8,996 nt of DNA, taken from assembly GCA_021820165.1 (NCBI GenBank), contig JAKADW010000064.1, positions 1-8,996 of the forward strand, given 5' to 3'. The translations under genes were made by a program, and so were the position numbers. Below, piece after piece: positions 1 through 4,568 of this stretch; positions within the stretch are counted from its first letter, which is position 1, and each line of letters starts with the position of its first letter. The notes beneath the pieces were generated by a model, which did not search any database, had not been told where the DNA came from, and was given only the letters and a program-made list of their open reading frames with translations. Source of the DNA: Bacillota bacterium (GTDB lineage Bacteria > Bacillota_E > Sulfobacillia > Sulfobacillales > Sulfobacillaceae).

Positions 1-196
1 TTCCCACGACATGGAGCACCGTGGCGACCCCGCTCCAGAGGGACGATCCGAGATGGAGGCCTTCGATGCCGATGGAATGTCCGGTGGGAGTCGGTTTGGT
101 GGTAGTCGGCGCCGCCTTTTTCCCCCGAAAGAATTGGAGCCAAATTCCCAAAAGCGCTAAGGCCCAGAGCTCCCAGGCCGAGACGCGATTATGCAT
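1..196 (-). CDS. Single-pass membrane protein of unknown function, partial (3' end outside window)
   Basis: The ATG at 196-194 is preceded by AAGGAGG (plus positions 204-210) with a 7-nt gap, and no stop occurs before the window edge, so about 65 residues of the N-terminus are visible. The start is MHNRVSAWELWALALLGIWL, giving one hydrophobic segment at about residues 7-23. A basic cluster RGKK (24-27) follows, then a Thr/Pro-rich linker APTTTKPTPTG, then the beginning of a domain (SIGIEGLHLGSSLWSGVATV). There is no signal-peptidase site that I would trust, so I read it as a membrane anchor with a tethered domain; topology is ambiguous, although the basic flank slightly favours the C-terminal side being cytoplasmic. 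The SD overlaps the stop codon of the ribbon-helix-helix gene, so it is the last visible gene of the actin operon and probably translationally coupled to it. I recognise no family. Confidence 0.8.
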   Translation of the reverse strand, partial: MHNRVSAWELWALALLGIWLQFFRGKKAAPTTTKPTPTGHSIGIEGLHLGSSLWSGVATVLHVVG

Positions 197-203
197 ATCC
201 TGT

Positions 204-210
204 CCTCCTT
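204..210 (-). promoter_or_regulatory. Shine-Dalgarno site of the left-edge membrane gene
   Basis: AAGGAGG on the minus strand lies 7 nt before ATG 196 and shares bases with the TAA stop (211-209) of the upstream gene. This is what makes the truncated reading frame at the left edge credible, and it suggests that ribosomes finishing the RHH gene re-initiate here. Confidence 0.8.
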
Positions 211-484
211 ACCACTCTAGTAACTCGGCTACACTGCCGGCGAGCGCATCAGGGACCGGGGAGTCCTCCGGGACCGAATCGATCCCACGCACTCCCCCCA
301 CCCCTCCGGTCCGGACCAGTCGCTCAATCTCTTGCAACCGGTCCAGCACGTCACGCGCCCAGCCTTCGGGCCGCAAGTACGCCACCAAGGCCCGTCGTGC
401 CGTCTCCGTCCGTTGTCCCACCGGAATGGCTGCCCAAGCGGCTTCCAGATCGGGGTCGTCGAGTCGGAGCGTCACCCGGATCAC
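209..484 (-). CDS. Ribbon-helix-helix DNA-binding protein, likely ParR-like partner of the actin ATPase
   Basis: This is a 91-residue protein starting at GTG 484. The start overlaps the stop of the actin gene (TTGTGATC, 4-nt overlap), and an internal AGGAG at 492-496 lies 7 nt before it. The N-terminus has the ribbon-helix-helix pattern: a short amphipathic strand RVTLRLDD (residues 3-10), helix DLEAAWAAIPV, a turn at GQR, and a second helix TETARRALVAYLR. RHH proteins bind DNA as dimers. In type II partition systems the ParR-like one binds the centromere repeats and contacts the actin filament through its C-terminal tail. Here the C-terminal half has an acidic, hydrophobic end (PDALAGSVAELLEW) that could serve as such a tail. 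The gene order actin then RHH, with overlapping stop and start, supports the assignment. No repeat array resembling a centromere is visible. A plain CopG-like repressor of the operon is the alternative. Confidence 0.8.
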   Translation of the reverse strand: MIRVTLRLDDPDLEAAWAAIPVGQRTETARRALVAYLRPEGWARDVLDRLQEIERLVRTGGVGGVRGIDSVPEDSPVPDALAGSVAELLEW

Positions 485-1521
485 AAGGCGGCTCCTGTGG
501 TGCTGGTGGCCGCCCGGCGTTGCATCTGGAGCATGCTGAGAAATCCGAGGGCGTTGGCCATCATGGGGTCATCGGCGAGGACGGTATCCGGCCACACGGA
601 TTGCACGGTCTCGACAATCCCAGCGGCCCCGCCGCCGGCCACAATGACGTGCTCCACATCAGAGAGTGCAGGACCCCAGACCCCCCGCAACCCATCGAGG
701 ACTTGGTGGGCCAGATCGACTAAGGCGCGCTGGCGTAAGGGTTCGAGATCGATGGGGGTGCCCTGGTAGCGAATTGCAGCCGGACGCTGGGCCAAGCCTG
801 CTTCCACCCGCAAGGGATCCATGAGATGCCCGGTGGAGCGTTCGAGATCGCGCCGGACCGTTTCGGTGACCCCGACCAAGCCCCAGTCAAAACTGCCGGA
901 AAGGGATCGGACCGGGCGAATGCCGTGTCCGTGTGGTTCAATGACGAAGTAATCGGTGGTCCGATATCCCACATCCACCACCACCGTCAGTCCCGTGCGC
1001 GAGACCCAGTCGGGATGGCGGGCCGTGGCCGCGTAATACGCCCCGGCGGCCTGGGGCATCACCGTCACCGACCGATAGGTCCATTGGCGGCGTTGACCCG
1101 GACTCGTTTCCACCGTAGCCCGATGGTCCCGCAAGAGGGCTTCCATCCCGGCCTTATGTTGGGAAAAAAGCGCCAACGGCAAGCCTACGGCAACATCTAG
1201 GAGGGCAATCGGCTCGGACGCGGGGAGGATCTGCGCCAGGGCCGCATCCACTAAGAACGCATACCCTTCCCGATCCACCGCCCGATCCGCCCACGGTCGT
1301 CGCGCGCCTGGTCGACGCCGGGCGGCTTCGCCGACCCAATAATCTTCGGGGTCCCCTCCGGCGGGGATCCACCGGATCCGATCCGTTTGAGCCTGGCCAA
1401 AGGTGGCATTCCAGGCCGCATCATCCGTATCTGGGGCATAAATCGCGGGAAACACCGTACGGGCCCCGGTGGCACTTACTGCTTTGACATAGCCATAGCC
1501 AACATCAATGGCGACTTCCAT
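481..1521 (-). CDS. parM-like: ParM-like actin-family ATPase (plasmid segregation)
   Basis: This is a 346-residue protein with the signatures of the actin/Hsp70 ATPase fold. The phosphate-1 loop is IDVGYGYVKAV (residues 5-15), the phosphate-2 loop is VVVDVGYRTTDYFVI (180-194), and the adenosine motif is VIVAGGGAAGIV (292-303). The closing DDPMMANALGF (317-327) is typical of ParM, StbA and Alp proteins. The DVGYG form and the length match bacterial and archaeal plasmid actins that polymerise in an ATP-dependent way and push plasmid copies apart. The start at ATG 1521 has AGAGGAG at 1533-1539, 11 nt upstream, which is slightly long. The gene lies 54 nt after the 129-residue gene and overlaps the RHH gene by 4 nt, so all three are probably cotranscribed. 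The family is clear, but the exact subfamily and filament partner are inferred. Nothing appears truncated and all nucleotide-binding loops are present. Confidence 0.9.
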   Translation of the reverse strand: MEVAIDVGYGYVKAVSATGARTVFPAIYAPDTDDAAWNATFGQAQTDRIRWIPAGGDPEDYWVGEAARRRPGARRPWADRAVDREGYAFLVDAALAQILPASEPIALLDVAVGLPLALFSQHKAGMEALLRDHRATVETSPGQRRQWTYRSVTVMPQAAGAYYAATARHPDWVSRTGLTVVVDVGYRTTDYFVIEPHGHGIRPVRSLSGSFDWGLVGVTETVRRDLERSTGHLMDPLRVEAGLAQRPAAIRYQGTPIDLEPLRQRALVDLAHQVLDGLRGVWGPALSDVEHVIVAGGGAAGIVETVQSVWPDTVLADDPMMANALGFLSMLQMQRRAATSTTGAAL

Positions 1522-1575
1522 CGTTTAGGTCACTCCTCTGTGGTGAGTTGGGTGGGTTGAACTTTTACGCCGTTA

Positions 1576-1965
1576 CTAGTCAAAATCCCTCTCTCGATCT
1601 GAGCAAAGCCATTGCTCGGTAACGCGTGCATCGGATTCCGACAGCGTGGGATGAGCCGCGAACGTCTTAAGCGCTTTAGTTAAATGTTCTTCGGCAAGAT
1701 TGCAAAGAGATATCACCTCCTTGAGATTTCGACGAAGCTTCTGGGCAATATCCCGAGGGGTTTGTTCGTTTGCAAGCATCACTATCGTATCGGCAATGTT
1801 ACCATTGAACATCGACAACAACTGAGTTTGACCGGTGTTCGTCAAAGCGTGGAAAGTGTCCCACGGAGATAACGGGGGAAGATCCGGCGCGGAAGTTGAT
1901 ATCATCTCAAACGGGTCAACGTGATCATCATCAGAAATCCAGAGCCCGAAAAATGGATTGGACAC
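1576..1965 (-). CDS. Small hypothetical protein with a helix-turn-helix-like segment, first gene of the actin operon
   Basis: This is a 129-residue protein starting at GTG 1965 behind an excellent SD (AAAGGAGGG at 1974-1982, 8-nt gap), so the GTG start is secure. The N-terminus is acidic with a DDDH stretch (residues 12-15). Residues 60-100 are predicted helical, and the segment TPRDIAQKLRRNLKEVISLC (69-88) has the spacing of a sigma-region-4 or LuxR-type helix-turn-helix: a polar turn, then an alanine-containing IAQKL helix, then a recognition-like helix. A second amphipathic helix NLAEEHLTKALKTF follows. I recognise no named family. It may regulate the operon or bind DNA near it, but its DNA is AT-richer than that of the actin gene 54 nt downstream and resembles the helicase gene on its other side. 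It could therefore belong functionally to either neighbour. Confidence 0.75.
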   Translation of the reverse strand: MSNPFFGLWISDDDHVDPFEMISTSAPDLPPLSPWDTFHALTNTGQTQLLSMFNGNIADTIVMLANEQTPRDIAQKLRRNLKEVISLCNLAEEHLTKALKTFAAHPTLSESDARVTEQWLCSDRERDFD

Positions 1966-1973
1966 GGGTACTA

Positions 1974-1982
1974 CCCTCCTTT
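1974..1982 (-). promoter_or_regulatory. Shine-Dalgarno site fixing the GTG start of the 129-residue gene
   Basis: AAAGGAGGG lies 8 nt before GTG 1965 and is one of the best SD sequences in the window. It begins 2 nt after the TGA (1987-1985) of the small upstream reading frame, so translation of that frame, if it occurs, would deliver ribosomes next to this start. Confidence 0.8.
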
Positions 1983-1984
1983 CA

Positions 1985-2125
1985 TCAATACGGCCGAGTT
2001 AATGGTTCATTGAGAGCAACCATGTTAAGAAGACCCTGCGGTTTCAAGTGTTGTCTCCAAAAATGGAGCCAACCAGAAGAACCACCTAAATCCACGGAAA
2101 CCACGAGATTCCATCGTGATTTCAT
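1985..2125 (-). CDS. Possible 46-codon leader ORF with an actin-like phosphate-binding motif (remnant or small protein)
   Basis: An ATG at 2125-2123 opens 46 codons ending in TGA at 1985. The peptide contains NLVVSVDLGGSSGWLHFW (residues 6-23), which fits the phosphate-1 pattern of actin-like ATPases (hydrophobic-x-hydrophobic-D-x-G-G/T-x-x), followed by LKPQGLLNMVALNEPL. The stop lies 19 nt before the next gene start and 2 nt before its SD, an arrangement that suits coupling. Against it, no SD precedes the ATG, the length is short, and the frame is open further upstream without a good start, so it may be chance or the decayed N-terminus of a second actin-like gene. It occupies most of the gap between the helicase and the 129-residue gene. 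I see no convincing promoter in that gap. Confidence 0.3.
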   Translation of the reverse strand: MKSRWNLVVSVDLGGSSGWLHFWRQHLKPQGLLNMVALNEPLTRPY

Positions 2126-2197
2126 GTTCGTCGTCGAAGGGTCTTTTACTGATTTGTAAACAACGAGAACTAGAAATGGGCCTAGATGATTGTCGTC

Positions 2198-4447
2198 TCA
2201 TAACGTAACGAGTTGCGTTAGTGCGTCCGGCAATACCGGTGCTAAATATTGCGGGAATCGCTCGGGTGCACGTGGGTCGAGAATGATTACGGTACCCAAA
2301 TCATCATGGCGGCGAACGGCCCGCCCAGTGCCTTGAATCATGCGTAATTGCATCACAGGAATAATGATGCGAGCCATCTCATCACAGTGCTGTACTTTCG
2401 CGTTCCGTGTTTTCGCTTGAAGCCAAGGGTCACTCGGTACGGGATAGGGTAGCTGAACGATTACCACAGCTTTGGGGCCTGGAGCATCAAGACCTTCCCA
2501 CGCGGCAGTAGATAGATAAATTATCCGGGAGGCTTTCCTAAATTCTCGGGCTAGTTCGTCTGGCGACCCTTGCCCATCGTAGATCACGGGAGCTTGGTCA
2601 GGTAGGTTTTGATGCACTGCCAGGAGAAAACGTTTGCTTGTAAACAACACGAGAACACGAGCGTGTGTAGCGTGAAGAGCTAATATGCTCCGCGCGGTTT
2701 CCCTCGCGCGATGAACCAATGACCTCTGGTCATCTCGGGGATCTGGCAAATTGGTGACCAATTGATAGGATAGTTGATGGGGATAGTCAAAAGGGGAAGG
2801 CGTATATAATCGCAAGACTTTGCCCCGTGCTAGCGCCCCTAAACCTAGTCCCATTTCCAAGAGAGAAAAATTGTCCTGGAGCCCTAGTGTTCCTGATGTT
2901 AAAACAGTTGCGTGTCGGGAAATCGCGGCCATGGGAACACTCAGATCGAGAGGTCCCACCTGTATGACACGTTTGTCATCAATCCAGACAACGTACGGGG
3001 ACCGATCACGATTCACGACCCATTGATATAGTCGGTCAAGCGACTGCAATAACACAGGAAGCCCGACCTCTTCCCGTTGCCGATGAGACAAAACCATGGA
3101 CTCTTCCACGGTATCGCGAAGAGATACACAAATCGATAAGGCTTTCTTGAGACCATCCGTGGGACACAGAGATTGGGCGCGCACATCAAATGTACTCTGG
3201 GTTGTTCTGGCCCGATCGTCGGATTTTTGGATACTCCGTGAAATTTCCTTGACCAATACCGGAATAACGGATTCCAATTGATAGGCTGTACGCCGACTGT
3301 CTATTAACGCCGACTTTGACAGGATTTTTACCACGCGACCAAATATACGGCGGATATCGGAAGGTCTAACAGGCAACGCTCCGGACTCACGCAGGGCGTC
3401 TTCCAGCGCGTGCGCTTCATCGACGATGACCGCCTTAGGTAACGGCCAGAGTCCATCTCGAACATCCGTGGACCGATGATGAGCATCGCGTGCTAACAAA
3501 CCATGATTGACGACCATTAAGCCATGAAACTGCGTACGTTTTTGCCGCAGTTGATACCATCCACAAGCATGGCGGATATCGCACGCGTTGCAATTCTTTT
3601 CTGGAGTAACTTGAATTTTGGACCACAGTGCGTCTGGCACATGCGGGAATCTCGCCCGATCGATCTGGTCCGCCGTAAATGACGGAAGGTCTTGAGAACG
3701 TTCGGCCAACACACGAATATCAGTATCTCGATAGGTGCGAACCGTTCGGTATGCACCAGACGCCTCCACCCGCCCCTGATATCGAGTGTGAGTCAGAGTT
3801 TTTAAATACACCTCCTGCGCCTGGATGGCTTCTTCATGTTGTCCCAACCACGTCTTGCGCCATTCTTCTAACTCAGGCGTCAGGGACTCGGTGGCCTCTT
3901 GCAAGCGCTCCATACAAAGATATTGCTGCTGCCCTTTGACTAATAGTACCGGTACTTTAATATTCAGAATCTGTTGGGCCGTTTCGATGTCATGCATCAG
4001 TTGATGTTGTAAAAGGATTGTCCGAGTGGCAATCACGATGGTATCAAATGAATGGACGTGTAACCATGAGAGAGACGGCAAGAGATAGGCGAAAGTTTTA
4101 CCGATACCCACGCCAGCATTAGCTAATAATGTCATGTTATCCCGAAGAGCTAGCGCCACACTGTATCCCATTCCTTGTTGGCCCGGGCGATAGCTGTGAG
4201 GATCTGGTAGATTTCCAAATAAGGCATAGATCTTATTCAAGGAACGATCAGCCGGAAGAAAACGGTCAATTCGGTTGTTCTCGTCTAATCGCGAAAATGG
4301 CAAAGTGAGTCGCCATCCCGATTCACGTACATCCACATGATTTTGTTTCCATTGCTCGTGTCCCAACTCACACCGCAACCGACCGAAAGAACCCATGTGT
4401 TCTGTGGTGGCAATGCCCATAAACTTAAGAGGCTTCTTACAAGTCAT
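2198..4447 (-). CDS. dinG-like: DinG/XPD-family superfamily 2 DNA helicase with iron-sulfur cluster
   Basis: The first ATG gives 749 residues carrying the full motif set of the DinG/XPD/Rad3 helicases, which are ATP-driven 5'-3' enzymes. In order: a Q-like motif around QQGMGYSVAL (90-99), Walker A NAGVGIGKT (110-118), motif Ia VIATRT (138-143), a four-cysteine iron-sulfur module (C178, then C286-x2-C289-x5-C295), Walker B VDEAHALED (342-350), motif III LTSGTL (516-521), motif IV RVLVLFTSKRF (597-607), motif V STAAWEGLDAPG (646-657), and motif VI QGTGRAVRR (705-713). The domain order is complete and nothing is broken. The length is near that of E. coli DinG. The region before Walker A is not exonuclease-like but looks like a zinc ribbon, and the codons just upstream of this ATG add a further cysteine, so the true start is probably upstream. 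The gene is AT-richer than the genes on its right. A role in plasmid maintenance, transfer or repair is inferred; no cas genes accompany it here. Confidence 0.9.
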   Translation of the reverse strand: MTCKKPLKFMGIATTEHMGSFGRLRCELGHEQWKQNHVDVRESGWRLTLPFSRLDENNRIDRFLPADRSLNKIYALFGNLPDPHSYRPGQQGMGYSVALALRDNMTLLANAGVGIGKTFAYLLPSLSWLHVHSFDTIVIATRTILLQHQLMHDIETAQQILNIKVPVLLVKGQQQYLCMERLQEATESLTPELEEWRKTWLGQHEEAIQAQEVYLKTLTHTRYQGRVEASGAYRTVRTYRDTDIRVLAERSQDLPSFTADQIDRARFPHVPDALWSKIQVTPEKNCNACDIRHACGWYQLRQKRTQFHGLMVVNHGLLARDAHHRSTDVRDGLWPLPKAVIVDEAHALEDALRESGALPVRPSDIRRIFGRVVKILSKSALIDSRRTAYQLESVIPVLVKEISRSIQKSDDRARTTQSTFDVRAQSLCPTDGLKKALSICVSLRDTVEESMVLSHRQREEVGLPVLLQSLDRLYQWVVNRDRSPYVVWIDDKRVIQVGPLDLSVPMAAISRHATVLTSGTLGLQDNFSLLEMGLGLGALARGKVLRLYTPSPFDYPHQLSYQLVTNLPDPRDDQRSLVHRARETARSILALHATHARVLVLFTSKRFLLAVHQNLPDQAPVIYDGQGSPDELAREFRKASRIIYLSTAAWEGLDAPGPKAVVIVQLPYPVPSDPWLQAKTRNAKVQHCDEMARIIIPVMQLRMIQGTGRAVRRHDDLGTVIILDPRAPERFPQYLAPVLPDALTQLVTL

Positions 4448-4489
4448 ACAACGCGGGGTTTCCCGTAATGGGCTAGTAATTCTTGTTAT
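4448..4489 (-). other. Probable N-terminal extension of the helicase, initiated at a non-ATG codon (ATA or ATT)
   Basis: In frame with the helicase and upstream of its first ATG, the sequence reads ITRITSPLRETPRC and then continues MTCKKPLKFM. The cysteine just before that Met completes C-x2-C, which pairs with CELGH (C26, H30) to make a plausible zinc ribbon (CxxC...CxxGH). An in-frame TGA at 4498-4496 bounds the extension. Between that stop and the ATG the only codons that could act as starts are ATA (4489-4487) and ATT (4480-4478). A strong GAGGAG lies 9 nt before the ATA. The extension adds 14 residues. The coding reading is inferred from the motif and the SD position. Confidence 0.5.
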
Positions 4490-4498
4490 GGTTGCTCA

Positions 4499-4506
4499 CT
4501 CCTCAC
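4499..4506 (-). promoter_or_regulatory. Shine-Dalgarno-like GTGAGGAG upstream of the helicase
   Basis: GTGAGGAG on the minus strand is the only SD-like sequence upstream of the helicase. It sits 51 nt before the first ATG, which has no SD of its own, but 9 nt before an in-frame ATA. This position argues for initiation upstream of the ATG. Confidence 0.55.
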
Positions 4507-4514
4507 TAATTGAT

Positions 4515-4551
4515 AAAAAAATCCCCGAGGGCCAGTGGCATCCCTCGGGGA
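4515..4551 (-). terminator. Rho-independent terminator after the 980-residue gene
   Basis: On the minus strand TCCCCGAGGG pairs perfectly with CCCTCGGGGA (10 bp, 10-nt loop) and is followed directly by seven T residues. It begins 17 nt after the TAA of the large gene. The T-run ends only 8 nt before GTGAGGAG of the helicase, so any helicase message starting further upstream must pass through it. Confidence 0.93.
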
Positions 4552-4568
4552 CAGTGCGTGTGACGAGA

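Larger units (their letters stand above)
1966..2197 (-). other. Intergenic region between helicase and 129-residue gene
   Basis: This stretch of about 230 nt must hold the promoter for the actin operon unless the operon is read from the helicase. I see no hexamer pair with good spacing. The best candidate, TTGAAA then TAACAT, has only a 14-nt spacer and is too weak to call. Short inverted repeats are present: CTCCA-TTTT-TGGAG, CACGA-TGGAATC-TCGTG, and ATGGTT with AACCAT spaced by 10 nt. Any of these could be an operator, but none is long or repeated. There is no iteron array and no U-rich terminator after the helicase stop. Confidence 0.35.

Noticed and set aside
21..539. A 172-codon plus-strand frame over the partition genes
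   Set aside because: It is Ser/Arg/Pro-rich, has no SD, and lies antisense to the RHH and membrane genes, which have SDs and sensible folds.
1966..2197. Centromere-like or iteron repeats upstream of the actin operon
   Set aside because: Only isolated 5-6 bp inverted repeats were found, with no tandem or regularly spaced repeat, so no parC or origin is called.
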